Shown piece by piece: positions 11,890 through 22,956 of a stretch of 64,000 bases of DNA. The notes under the pieces were generated by a model. The model saw only the letters and a program-made list of their open reading frames with translations, was not told the DNA's origin and searched no databases. The position numbers were made by a program, and so were the translations under genes. The stretch comes from Volutella citrinella (lineage: Eukaryota; Ascomycota; Sordariomycetes; Hypocreales; Nectriaceae). Position 1 is the first letter of the stretch. Each line of letters opens with the position of its first letter. The stretch lies in the NCBI GenBank assembly GCA_034401135.1, contig JAWZSP010000003.1, positions 4,340,001 through 4,404,000 on the forward strand, written 5' to 3'.

Positions 11890-14024
11890 AATAATAGCAG
11901 GCTAGAGATGGGGGGTTAAAATTATTTACCTTGAACATTAGGAGGTAGTTCTCCGACTTCTGCTCCCAAACCTTTCCATCGCTTTCTGTAACAACAACTC
12001 TAGAGCGTCGTACGTCCCAGAGTAGCTTCCAACCTGTACGGCGAGTCAAAGTTTTCTTGTCATTATCTTTGAAAACTTCGCGGAGGCGTTCAACCAAGCG
12101 AGGGACCTCGACGCCCATAAGAGCACGCGCTATTGATACGTGGAAAGAGAAAAAGAGTCAGTCAGTCATTGCATGTACCCTTCTCTCTCCATTGCATCTA
12201 GAATACAGATGGCTACTTACTGTTGCGGCTAAAGATGTTGCTGAAACTTGCTGCAATGATGAGAGGAATTTGCTTCGCCAAGATTGACGTTGCGGCTTGC
12301 TCTCTAGAGCTTCCCGTACGGAAGTTGTAGGCACCGACGAGAATATCGCCGGGTTTGGCAATCTTGCCAAAGTCTGGATCGTAATTCTCCATACATAATT
12401 CGGCCATCTGTTCCTTACTCAATTGCTCGTAAGTATACTTCCCAGGGTATATAAGGTCAGTTTACGCTGGTCTTGGTCGAGCTAGGTGTTAAAGAAGCAA
12501 TTAGCACCTGTCACGCAAGTTACCACTTGGGCGTTGTACGCACGAACAAAATTTCCCCTTCGATCTTCTCGGGGAACCCGGGGAGGACCTCAGTCAACTC
12601 CTCTTCAGCTGCAGCAGATGGCTGGGCGGCAGAGTCACCATCTGTACCCTCAGCGGTGGCAATGACGCCGTTCAAGTCGGAGAGAAGTTTCTCGAAACTA
12701 TCAACGACAGTACAGTCACATTGTCGGCAGCGTAATCACCAGTTCCCTCACAAATGATAACCTTGTCGACACCTTCAGGCTTCTGGTACCAGTTCGGGCC
12801 AGCAATCTTCCCCCGAATCGCACTGGCCGCGACCACCTCAGGCGAGGCGAGGTAAGCCTCTGTTCTCACGCGGGAGCCCATCCGCCCAACGAAATTCCAG
12901 TTGTTGGCGGAGATGGCCCTCTCTCCGTCCTTGAGCAGACCAGCCGAGGCCGATACATGGTCCGCAGCCAGAGGGCAACACCTTGGCACCGGCCTGCACA
13001 AGCACCTGCCAGTAACCAGCTTCTTCGGCAGTCTTCTGCTCAGCTTTGGAAGCGGCCGCAAGATAGAACTCGACGTTGGGGTGAACCTTGGCGACATCTC
13101 CATTCTCAGAAGCCTTGCGAAACACGTACGCTGCATTCGCGATATCCGAAGCACGTTTTGTGCAAGATACGAGGCTTGGGCTTCAGTTAGCTAAAATGCT
13201 ACCTGCAAGGCTTGGCGGAGGGTATTCTCTATCAACATACTAAGTTTTTTGGATTTCAAGGTTCTGCGGCTCAAGCTTGCTCAGCGGACTGGCAACCTTG
13301 ACGCTGTTGGGGCCGGAGATGAAAGTTGAGGGCTTAGAGTGGACCTGAGCTGGTTAGTAGGCAAGCGGGTTAAGAGATGCAAAGATGAATAGCTTTACAT
13401 GTTCATGTAGAGCTTCTCGGCGTAGACAGCGCGAGGATCAGCTGCCATTTTATTCTGCTCTAGCTCATCGATGCGCTGATACGCTCGGCCGTAGGACTCT
13501 GCATCATAGCGGCGGTGGTGGCTTTGGCGCGGTACCATTGAATGGATGAGCTTCTCGTCAACGGGGAGAATCCCTATTGTCCGTTGAACCACAGGAAGCT
13601 AGTGTCACGAAGTCACGCACCGCCGAGAGCTCCAAACTCCGTTGTCATATTAGAGATAGTCAAACGATACAGACAGCCTGTGAGGTTTCGAGAAGGGTAT
13701 TGCGGTTTGTGCCTATCGTAACGTGACATAGTCTCCTGCCCGGACAATCTTGCCGGGAGCCAGCCCGTCAGCGTACTTTTGGACAATCTTCTCGGCCAAG
13801 GTCTGCGGCTTTGCCGGGACAGCAGGCGCTTGGGGGGCTCCAACAGTATCGGCATTGGGGGCAACCTCGATCTGGGAGTGAACGGCATAGTATCGTCGCT
13901 GGCAAGCAGGAGAATGGGGACGGAATCGAGTCACGGTGGTGGTCGCAGGCACTGAGAGCAATCGCGAGCGGGCAATCGAGATACGAGACGGCAGCATTAG
14001 AGCCGCGCCAGTGTTGGGAGACAT
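11890..14024 (-). pseudogene. Homoaconitase pseudogene (Lys4/LysF-like, mitochondrial)
   Basis: Fragments along the minus strand match the fungal homoaconitase order: a mitochondrial-type leader and GKIVRAGDYVTLR (13713-14024), RLTISNMTTEFGALGG and ILPVDEKL around a 44-base intron-like gap, [53 protein letters not shown], the Fe-S cluster loop [42 protein letters not shown] and RRTGWKLLWDV. The copy is broken. The central domain expected between GDYVTLR and RLTISNM, around 200 residues with active-site residues, is absent. A stop follows GDYVTLR, there are frame changes after EKLIHS, before IDELEQ, after CIGLG and before ELPPNVQ, and the NSR of the SCTNSR motif is lost. Family members convert homocitrate to homoisocitrate in lysine synthesis; this copy cannot. 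Ordinary aconitase is a less likely parent. Confidence 0.85.
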
Positions 14025-16213
14025 GAATCTCCGCTAGATGAGAGCAGGTATTATTCGCCTGGGTTTTCTTCGTAATGGGGCTTGGGCTTTTGCTTAGAGT
14101 GGGACAACGGGAACACTCCCACCAGGAGCCCGCAAACAAAACGAGGGATCCTTGTTCGCCATTGGGGAGCATACGATTGTAGCCGCGATGGGTGGCGATA
14201 GCCAAAATAAATTAGCCTATATGGGTTACAGATCTCTGCTTCTACGGGCGTCGCGACGTCAAGGTTGACATGTAGACTGAGTCAATGGTTGCCAGACTGT
14301 ATGCGCACAGATACGTATAATCACGTTCTGGACTTTTTTTGGTTCCTGCGTTTTCCCTTTATAGCACAATAGAGGCGCTGTGATTGGTTGGCGGGAGGGG
14401 AAGCCGATGCGCTAGAGGCTGACCTTGTCAGTTTGTCACCTTGTCGCTCGCGATGGCCATCGTTGCTGCGACGAGAACGGCCTACTCTTTTGACACACTT
14501 CCTAGGTACTAACAAAGGTACAAAGGCAATCAGTACGAGAGTGTAGCAACAATGAGCGTGTAAAGGCGCTGCGGGTTCTGCGGCTCAATACCTACCTCTT
14601 TTCTTGCCATACACTTTCACAACTAAAAAGCAACCCTACTGGAAACATCTGCCAAGGTCTCGATGCCACTGTTATTCATCATGATGTGACCCAAGGCAAC
14701 ACCCTGTGCCAATATACGATTCGAGAGTCAACATCACGCAGTCCCCGCCTTCTGGGGTTTTCATTTGATATGATCAATCACTTCTCACACTGGCGCTGCC
14801 AGCACGGATCGCTTCTGGACGTGTGCGTACACCTGTCAGGTGTCGAGCGTCAACCCACAACCCGACTCCACAGTCTGTGTGCTGTTTACTCGGAGCTGCA
14901 CATTAGGAATTTGGTATCGACATGGCCCTGTCTCTCGTTTGAATTCATTCTCTAGCAAACGCATTAAAGTCGGCAATTATCTCACTCATTCCCAGCTCGT
15001 TCTGTGTCCGTCCTCGCTCACACTACGGAATGCTGTGCGTTTGATCGCCACCCGACCTCACGCACGATGGCGTAGCACGCTCAAGAGAACGTCTGGGGTT
15101 ACCCTCCCAGAGATCGCCGTGGCGAGCCAGGACCCTGGGCTCGATGGTTTCGTATCCTGGACCTTCTAACCTCAAACAGGATGACGAAGCAGAAGCAATT
15201 ATCGGACATGGTTTTGGCCGTCGTGGATGCTGGCATGCTGCCTCCATGTTTTGCACCCAAATCTCGCACTAACACGGATTCCCCTCCGTCTCTAATCTCG
15301 GCACAACTCATCGACGCAAAAATCCAGCCTTGGGCTCGAGGGTTGATTGCCACATTCTCCTATGCGCGTTGTGTGCATAGCAGCATTATCCGGGATCCAC
15401 CCTGCATTATTATCCTTCTTCACTTCCAATGCCAACGTGGCTTTCGTTGCTTGGAGTCGGAGACGCTGGACCCTGGTCGGGTGCATCACCATCCCCACGT
15501 TGTGGGGCCTGGGGCCTTCCAGAAGCCATTGCTACTCCAATGTGTCTGTCTGGCTGATGCCGATTCACTCCGTGGCACCAAAAACCAATGCATATTGTAC
15601 GTACAGGTGCACTCGCATGAGGGAATTGCAATGATATTTTCCAGCACTGAATGAAGGGGCTACCATATACATGCCGTAACTTTCAGCAATTGTGTCTCTC
15701 ACAAATCCTTCATCTTGCCCCGTTATCGTCCATGCTCCCTGCTGTCCGTAAACACACTAAGATAGCTCCGCCATCTGCAAGACCCCAAGCTGAGCGTTGC
15801 TGGTTGTGCCTCCGCTTGCGGTAGACTTGAACTCGGAGGCCTTCGGCACAGGACGGAACAGAAAAAGCATCCGCCTGTCATATATCGATCGATAAACTGT
15901 ACTTTCCGTAGAAAGAAGAGCAGAAAAAAACAAACAGAAAAGAACAATCAAAGCGGAAAGATGTACCATGTGCGCAGTCCTTTAGAGCACGCATAAAGCA
16001 ACTCGACGCCAGATGTAAGCTTTCTCTTCCAACTCCCAATTTGCCAGATTCCCCAATTCCCCGTGTGCTAAAGCCATAAATAGAAACGTGCCCATAGGTA
16101 CGTATTGTAAGAAGTTAAGAGGTTATGTAGTAGGAAATGTTGTGTCTGCGGCTGCTGACATTCGCGGCGCTGCGATCCCGGGATGTCTCGGATGTCGACG
16201 GTCGGCTCGTCCC
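14025..16213. other. Intergenic region between the homoaconitase pseudogene and the Ser-rich gene
   Basis: About 2.2 kb with no supported gene. Frames of up to 157 codons occur (for example 15181-15654) but show no domain, no conserved-looking motif and no plausible splice continuation. No tRNA or repeat was seen. Confidence 0.5.
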
Positions 16214-17386
16214 TCAAACACGAGTAGTCGCCGTCGCCTCAACGGGACTTTGCGGAGTGCTGCGGACGTTGCTGAGGTCCGTGCTGCCTGTTCGTCGCAG
16301 GGCCTGGGACATTGTCTCGATGTTGAAGTCACTGCCGCCCACGCTGAGGTTGTTGGCGCTGGTTGGGCTGCCCAGCGGCTTGCGCCCAGGGCTCAACTCA
16401 ATTCCCTTCATACTGCCCGGATTGCTAGTGGGTGGGCTGGTGTCGACTCCTTGGCTCGAAACGGGCGACCGAATAGGGGACGGCGAGCGGTTCATGGCAG
16501 CAGGGAGAGACGTGAGACCAACCAGGTGTATACTGTCGCGGGACGAGGGCGCAGGCCCCGTCTGCTCAGCCTGTACGACGTCGGCAAACGAGATGAAGGA
16601 CAGACGGCGCACATCCGCTGAGTCAAGAGAGCCAAAGTTGGAAATGTTGTCGGCGGGTGCATTCGTCCGGTCGGCAAAGGACGCGAGCTCTGCGGCCCAT
16701 TCGCTTGCTGTCTGCTCATACGCGCTGGGGACGTTGTGGGCACCAGTGACGGTCACCGCGGCGGGCTGGTGCGAGCTGTGTGTCACAATCTCCACCGCAT
16801 CGGGATCGAGCTTGTCGTTTGTGATTGCCTCGGAGGCATCGTCCAGGACGGGTGGGATGTAGTTCTCGGTCTGGATGTGAGTCGGGATCGCCGGAGACGT
16901 TGCCCCCAAGACGGTGCTGTCCTGCACATCACGCTCGAATATCTGGGAGGTGGCAGGGGACGACAGTCGTGGCGAGCTGGTAAAGCCACGGCTCGGAGAC
17001 GAAGGGACGGCGAAGGCATGCTCTCCCTGGGAGGGAGAGCTCGTCGACTGGGTGTTGGCGAACTTGGCCGAGGCGTCGCGAGACAGCGAAGGCGGGCTGG
17101 TCGTGGCAGAACCACTCTTGGACTCGGGCTTGGAACTGGATTCAGACTTGGCATCGCCTGCATTGGAGTCGGCGTTGGACGGCTTCTTCTTACCGAAGCC
17201 GAACAATGAACGCTTCTTGGTCTTGCCGTCCTTCTTTGGGTCGACAGAGTGGGTAGCCTCGTCGGCCATTAAATCACTAGCTCGGGGCGTCGCATCATTG
17301 TCTAATCGTTCGTCGACCACGGCCAGAACGGCTTCGTTGTAGCGGCCGCCACTGCGGGAGACGGGCGCTGGCTCAGCAAGGCTCAT
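16214..17386 (-). CDS. Ser/Pro-rich protein of unknown function
   Basis: An intronless frame of 390 aa from the chosen Met (MSLAEPAPVSRSGGRY). The frame is open for 58 further codons upstream, to a Met at 17560. I prefer the inner start because the extension (MSLARPPSSQCLLP...) looks non-conserved. I do not recognise the family. Near the N-terminus there is a compact patch, YNEAVLAVVDERLDND, then a strongly basic block KKDGKTKKRSLFGFGKKK, then a long Ser/Thr/Pro-rich, probably disordered segment with many SPS and SSP phospho-site-like motifs. A more ordered stretch with EQTASEWAAELASFAD and RRLSFISFADVVQAEQ follows at about residues 240-290. No signal peptide or membrane segment is visible. 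The layout suggests a phosphorylated scaffold or cortical protein, but that is inference. Confidence 0.7.
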   Translation of the reverse strand: MSLAEPAPVSRSGGRYNEAVLAVVDERLDNDATPRASDLMADEATHSVDPKKDGKTKKRSLFGFGKKKPSNADSNAGDAKSESSSKPESKSGSATTSPPSLSRDASAKFANTQSTSSPSQGEHAFAVPSSPSRGFTSSPRLSSPATSQIFERDVQDSTVLGATSPAIPTHIQTENYIPPVLDDASEAITNDKLDPDAVEIVTHSSHQPAAVTVTGAHNVPSAYEQTASEWAAELASFADRTNAPADNISNFGSLDSADVRRLSFISFADVVQAEQTGPAPSSRDSIHLVGLTSLPAAMNRSPSPIRSPVSSQGVDTSPPTSNPGSMKGIELSPGRKPLGSPTSANNLSVGGSDFNIETMSQALRRTGSTDLSNVRSTPQSPVEATATTRV

Positions 17387-20300
17387 ACTGGCGGGCACTG
17401 CGGCAAGTGACTGCAAGCCGCGGTGAGAAAATTCCGTGTGTTTGCTGTCGAAGTTTGGTATGCGCAGACGAATGAAGGAGGCGCGGAAGCAGGCGATGTG
17501 ATCAGATGGCTGCTTAGTCGGCAATAAGCACTGTGACGAAGGCGGCCTGGCCAGTGACAAGAAAAGTCAGAAAGGGCAGGAGGACGAGATGGGTGGAAAG
17601 CGGGAGGCAGAAAAAAAAATCAAGGCATGGAGGGGGGCATAAATGCAGCAGAAGGGGAAAAAAGGACATCAGCCATGCACGCAGGCGGTGCGACCCGGAG
17701 CAGGATCGAGGCCCGTCATTCGCCGCTGCCCTTGTGAAGGGACGAGATTGATGAAACGAGTGGGCGGTATTATTGACGGGATAGTTCACAGCGCACTCAC
17801 TGCACAGCACATACCTGGGATCCAACTGGCCCAACTGACCCAGCTACTGCAATGCCGCCTGCAAGGCGCTGTCTGGCGCTGGCTGCACTGTGCCGCCCGT
17901 CGAGTCCTGGGCACCTGGTCCGTCTCAAAGCTCAAAGCAGAACAGCTGTACACGAGACCCGCCTTGTTCGACGCTAGGAGTGAGGAAGCAGCTAATCACG
18001 GCAGTGCCGTCGTTGGTTCTGCCGCCGTCTGGTTATGGCGCCGCTGGGCTGGGCAGGCTGGCTTGGGGGGGAAGACGCCGGAGGGGCCTGATGACGCAAG
18101 GCGTCTGGTGTGGCTCTCTCCCGCGTTGAAGTGGAGAGCTGGCAGGCTGGTGGGCCGTGGACGAACAAACGGCGAAGAGGAGCAGGAGCAGCAAACTCAC
18201 AAGGGGTGAGTGGGCGCAGTGGTAGGAGCAGGTGAGAAAGGAGGAGGGATGGCGATTATGGATCGAGTCTGTATGCTATTGCTTGGGCAAGAAGGGCGGA
18301 GCGAAGGGATCCCAAAAGCAGTGGAGGACCAAAGACTGAGTGCCTGGCAAGAGGAGGGGCCTTTTGCGGGCTTGTTGGTTGCTTTATTATTAGCTGGGCT
18401 GACCTGACTTGACGGCAGGGCAGGGTTGGGGTCTGTAATCTTGCATCGCCCAGGCGGCACGCACCACTGCACCAGGCACAGGCTCAGGTAATGGCGCCGT
18501 TTAGGTAATAATGCCCCCTTCCTTGGGCGCTGGAATGAATTGTTGTGCAGCGGTCAAGGCGTAACTCAGAGGTGAGGGAGGACAAGAAGCATGGAAAAGG
18601 GAGGGGAAGAAGCAAAACGAAGAGGGGGGCGTCCAGGAGAAGGGATAGCGACGGGAGAGATGGACACTGCCACTACGTACTCGTTAATTGCTCCATACCT
18701 TGCATGCATGGACGGCCTACAGCCATACCAGATTTGAGAAGTCAGCAGAGCGAAACCCTCCCAGATCGGGGTCTCGCTCGACGCCGAGAGTGTCGAGGCC
18801 CGAACAGGATCAGCGCATCCAGTGGTGGACTGCTGGTCGGCTGCCCGCAGAACCAAGGCCAAGGCCAAATCAAGGCACGGGATCGACGGCCCAGGTCGGT
18901 GGTGGCACGAGACAACGCGGGCGCCACAGGATTGATCCTCGCCGCCGACTCACCTCACATCACCTCGCCTCGCCTGGCCTCCCCGCCAGGACTAGGTGCT
19001 TGGTGTGATGGAGCTTGCACCTGGAACTGGAACCTAATTAGTAGTACTGCACACAAGAACTGGAGCTTAAGCCGAAGCTCGAGCTGGGCTGTTGCTGGTT
19101 GGAGCTCGCCAAAACTCTCGCTTCGGCGCCGGTTGCCACGAGGACGGCCGTCGTCACATTCTTAGGCTCCGAGTTCCCGCCCCCGCACATTTCAACCAGG
19201 GCTCGAATGACATTACAGGTTTGTGCCTTTATCATGCCTAGTTACATGCTGGGGAGGCAAACATTTCCTTGTTTACGCTCCAGCCATTCGGTAGTAACAA
19301 AGTACAGTGGCATCTGCAGTGATAAAGCCAGTAAGCAGGCCGCCTCAGACGCATCCGCGACACAAGGCCCAACGCCAACGCCCTTGCACGTTGCTTCTGG
19401 TGCTTTTTGAAACCGCCCCGGCTCTCCAGCTGCAGGCAGGCCGCATCAGCGGGCTCCACGATCCGTCTAGGCCATCCTATCCAATGGATCCCAGGGCTGA
19501 GCAGCGCTGTGCCCAGTCCCGCAACATCAACAAACTCGCATCCTTGGACACACATCGACGGCCTGCATGTACACGCAGGCATCTGTCCAAATGCATGTCA
19601 GGCACCAGGCCTTGAGATTGAGATGACTGTCATTTTATCTTGCCTTTCGCCACTGGGCTGCTGCTCGGCCCAAACGGAGAATTGCTCCCACCCGCCCGCC
19701 ACGCGAGAGAGAGATGATGCACGCTCCAGATGGGGTGACATTGGGGGATTGGCCCCATGTCCACCTCCATCGCGCGACACATCCGACGACGACATCGCCT
19801 CCAATCGTCCAGACACATAATAGCAGGCAACCCTCATGACCCCATTCCCGCGTCCTGGTCGGAGCAGCGGCACGCCATGCTCTGTACGCGGTGCATATCA
19901 TGCGTCAACAATTGCCAGGTTTTTTTGCAAAGCCACACAGGGCCCAAAGTCCCTGCGCCCTCAACTTCTGGCAGAAGCGCCAAGATCCAACGTCTCCCTC
20001 GTGCGCTGCCTCTGTCTTCACCGAAGGATCCATCGCGCGTATGCATGATACAGGATTGATGAAACTGTCTGCAATCCATGGACCAACATAAACACACAAA
20101 AATAGAAATTCTGCTGTGTTCGGAGGGGCGAAGCGCCGTCCACCACATCTTGGAGCTGGCGCCCGCCTGCGGTCGCAGCTTGGCCACAGCAAACATGCTT
20201 CGGTTGGTGGCTTTTCACCGCAGAGCGTTTGAGCCACCAGTTGCATCATGCCATCCCAATCTTGGTCGTGCCAATGGCGCCATACATGGTGGTAAGTGTT

Positions 20301-20696
20301 GCCAATGCTACCAAACGCAAAACAGCATCAATGCTGTCAAAGTCTGGCATGTGAAGACGCGGAGCTTCCTTGCCGTCCTTGCCAACATCAAACGGCTGTG
20401 TGAGAGACTTCTCTCCCATCAAGCTTCCCACCTGAGTTTGGCCAAAGCGACAAACGGCCCAGCCACGCATGTCTGTTACCAACTCGAAGTTAATCCAAGG
20501 TAAATAAGCGAGTGCTTGAGAAGCCCATTTTGAGCTGTAGGTGGCACAGGGACTTTTATTGTTGCCCTGGAGCGACTCACCGACCCTACACCTTACATAG
20601 TACGTAGCGTGAAAAGTTGCGTTGCAAAGATCCCCCAATCAGAAACACGCGGCCTGCATGGACTGGAATAACGAACCGGCGACTCAACCAACAACC
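17387..20696. other. Intergenic region upstream of the Ser-rich gene, up to the tRNA
   Basis: About 3.3 kb. The part next to 17386 must hold the leader and promoter of the minus-strand Ser-rich gene. Beyond that I find only short overlapping frames without domains, purine-rich patches near 18540-18660, and no repeats or RNA genes until the tRNA. Confidence 0.5.
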
Positions 20697-20787
20697 GGGC
20701 GAATGGTTTAGTGGTATAATACTCCCTTAGCATATTTCATCCGAATGATCTTGGGAGTGGTCCAGGGTTCGATTCCCTGTTCGTCCA
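20697..20787 (+). tRNA. tRNA-Ala (anticodon AGC) with a 19-base intron
   Basis: The acceptor arm GGGCGAA pairs with TTCGTCC and includes the G3-U70 wobble pair that defines alanine tRNAs. The discriminator is A at 20787. The D-arm is GGTTTAGTGGTATAAT, with the internal A box. The anticodon stem CTCCC/GGGAG (20722-20726 and 20753-20757) encloses TTAGCA, giving anticodon AGC at 20729-20731. An intron at 20733-20751 sits at the canonical site after position 37. The T-arm CAGGGTTCGATTCCCTG is perfect and contains the B box. The D-arm and length resemble Gly and Pro tRNAs, but the anticodon and G3-U70 settle the identity. No CCA is encoded, as expected for a eukaryote. Confidence 0.93.
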
Positions 20788-20789
20788 GT

Positions 20790-20821
20790 GGAGCTTGAAT
20801 TCCCTCAAGCGCCATCTTTTT
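20790..20821 (+). terminator. Hairpin plus T-run downstream of tRNA-Ala
   Basis: A perfect 6-bp inverted repeat (GCTTGA...TCAAGC, loop ATTCCC) lies just after the tRNA and is followed by TTTTT at about 20816-20821. RNA polymerase III stops at T-runs of four or more, so the T-run is the likely terminator. The hairpin may be chance. Confidence 0.55.
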
Positions 20822-21875
20822 GCTGCCGCGGGAGCCCGGCAGCTTTTTGCTTCCTAGCCCATGCATTAGCCCGCCCTGTAGTTGCATAACAACACCCACC
20901 TGTATCATTGAGGTATTCAGCTCCGAGCATTGCGTGCTCTCGCATATCAGACGACGGTTGACCACAGGGAAGAGCCTGACCAAGGTTGAAACGCACGAGA
21001 CTTATTACGTCGGTCCGGCAACACAACCGATCGAGTCCCACAGTCACCCCTACAAATGTAGGCGACGGAGTACAGGCCGTAGGGGTCAGATTTGCGAATA
21101 GCGGCACTGTGTGAGATTCACATGATCTATGAGGCCGTTTCCCCTTTCGAGGGCCAGTCACTATCGGCCGAGCAAGCCAAGGTATGAACACAGCGGCCCA
21201 CAGCTTGACAATTCTAACCCCTGGGACCTGTATCTTCCGATGGGGGAAACGCAGGAACAAGAAACCTAAATTATGTAGATCTCCAGGTAAGCTACTACGG
21301 CTATCTCTCAACGAGACTAACGAGCCCCTCGCCACGCGCAACTCCCGACCTCTTACCCCTGAGACGCGTCATACAAACAGCTAGTCCTAGTAAGGGGTCT
21401 GTAGTTGGCATCATTAATTAGTTTCCCTACGATTTGCCACCGTGCAGGGGGCACAGGCCTTGCAGGCCAAGCTGTGAAACAAGTGACTCGTCACCGTAGG
21501 GACCGGCCAGACCCTTATTGAAGCCACGGAGGCCGGGCCGACCGCCCCCACTAGAATCGCCGACGTCATCGGCATGCCGATCATCAGGACCCACTTATTC
21601 CGGCGGTCATCACGGCGCATCTCACGTGACTGTTCCCTTCTCGAATCATTAGGTAAGCTTGACTTAGGTAAGCATGGACCTGGTGGCAGAAACTTTCAGG
21701 ACCTCAGTTGATGTGAGTATGAGCGAACAATCCAGCTCGCACGACCCGTCAATTGCTGCGGCCATTCCTCGACGCCCGGCCAAGCACCCTCGATAGGCGT
21801 TGCCCACTCTCCTTCTACATATTCTCTACCATTGTCACCGGTTTTGCGCCCGACGTCGCCCTCCCCTCGACCACA
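20822..21875. other. Intergenic region between tRNA-Ala and the mL58 gene
   Basis: About 1 kb with no supported gene. The last 200 bases before 21876 are the likely promoter and leader of the ribosomal-protein gene (CACAATGG context at the ATG). Confidence 0.5.
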
Positions 21876-22499
21876 ATGGAGTTCCGAGCTCTCGCCCGTC
21901 CGGTCGTCAGGGCTGTCCACACACCGCGCGTGTCTCTCCCCGTGATGCCCTCGCGCGGCCACAAGACCACGACCCGCACAAAGCGATCTCTAAAGATTGC
22001 CCCTCACTACTCCTTCCTCCCTGACCGCAAGGCCGCCTTCCCCGCCGCCGACTCCATCATCTACAACCCTCCGTCATCCGCCGCCACCCCATACCACACC
22101 CCTTTCGTCTTCCTGCCGGCCAGCGACGCCCGCCGTGTTGCCTACAATCGCATGCGCAACATACCCGACTCGCCGGCTGCGCCTCTCCCCGAGGGCCAGC
22201 TGCCCCCGGAGATGAAATACAAGCGCCGTGACCCCAACTACAACATCACTGCCGAGCAGGTCAAGGAGATGAAGCGCCTACGCAACGAGGACCCCAGCAA
22301 GTGGTCAGCCAATGCCCTCGCCAAGAAGTTCAACTGCTCCAATGTGTTTGTGCGCATGGCCGCGCCGGCGCCGGCTGCCCACCTGGAGGAGCTTGCGGCT
22401 CGACAGGAACGTCGCGAGGCTCGATGGGGACCGATCCGAACGAAGGCGAGGGAGGACCGCAAGGCGAGGACAAAGATGCTGTACAGGGGCGAGCTCTAA
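21876..22499 (+). CDS. Mitochondrial large ribosomal subunit protein mL58 (yeast MRPL20 family)
   Basis: An intronless frame of 207 aa. The start was taken at MEFRALARPVVRAVHTPR because it opens a classic mitochondrial presequence (Arg-rich, few acidic residues). The frame also runs 41 codons upstream to another Met (MLRPFLDARP) without targeting character. After the presequence come the basic segment GHKTTTRTKRSLKIAPH, the core FLPDRKAAFPAADSIIYNPP and FVFLPASDARR, and YKRRDPNYNITAEQVKEMKRLRNEDP with a helix-turn-helix-like segment (WSANALAKKFNCSNVFVRM). The C-terminus is charged and Arg-rich, as expected for an rRNA-binding protein. These features fit fungal mL58 (54S protein L20), a mitoribosome component. 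It is not linked functionally to its neighbours. Confidence 0.85.
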   Translation: MEFRALARPVVRAVHTPRVSLPVMPSRGHKTTTRTKRSLKIAPHYSFLPDRKAAFPAADSIIYNPPSSAATPYHTPFVFLPASDARRVAYNRMRNIPDSPAAPLPEGQLPPEMKYKRRDPNYNITAEQVKEMKRLRNEDPSKWSANALAKKFNCSNVFVRMAAPAPAAHLEELAARQERREARWGPIRTKAREDRKARTKMLYRGEL

Positions 22500-22956
22500 G
22501 CGGGCCCGCCTTTGCTGGGATACTCGAGACTATTATGAGCGATGCAGGGAGATCATTGTACAAATATGTCAGAAATCGATGGAAGCATGTGTAGGATTAT
22601 GGGAACTACCAAAAAGGTTGCGAGAGTTGTGTGGAAACTCAGCGGCCGCAACGGACCCGTCAGTGTATAATGCCGATACCAGGAATCTCCCTAGATATCA
22701 TATAACAATCAAGCATTTGTATTTTTACCCAATTGGCGAGGGCTTGCGTGCTGCATCTTAAATGATGACAACCATTCCCTCCTACGTAGTCCCCAACGTC
22801 GAGTTGTTGAACATGACCCCATTTTTGTCGGGAAACTCTATGGCCCCCTTATTATCGGCCCAGCATAGAAAAGGCGTGGGTTGGCCTTCATTTCATCATA
22901 ACAATGTTCCCAAAAGCAATGACATCTCACTCACAGACCATCCTTCATGATCAACT
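22500..22956. other. Intergenic region between convergent mL58 and Cys-rich genes
   Basis: A 457-base stretch, AT-rich in its middle (22540-22900), holding the 3' ends of two convergent genes. Nothing else is visible. Confidence 0.6.

Noticed and set aside
20697..20787. Reading the tRNA as Gly or Pro from its D-arm
   Set aside because: The anticodon AGC within TTAGCA and the G3-U70 pair identify alanine.
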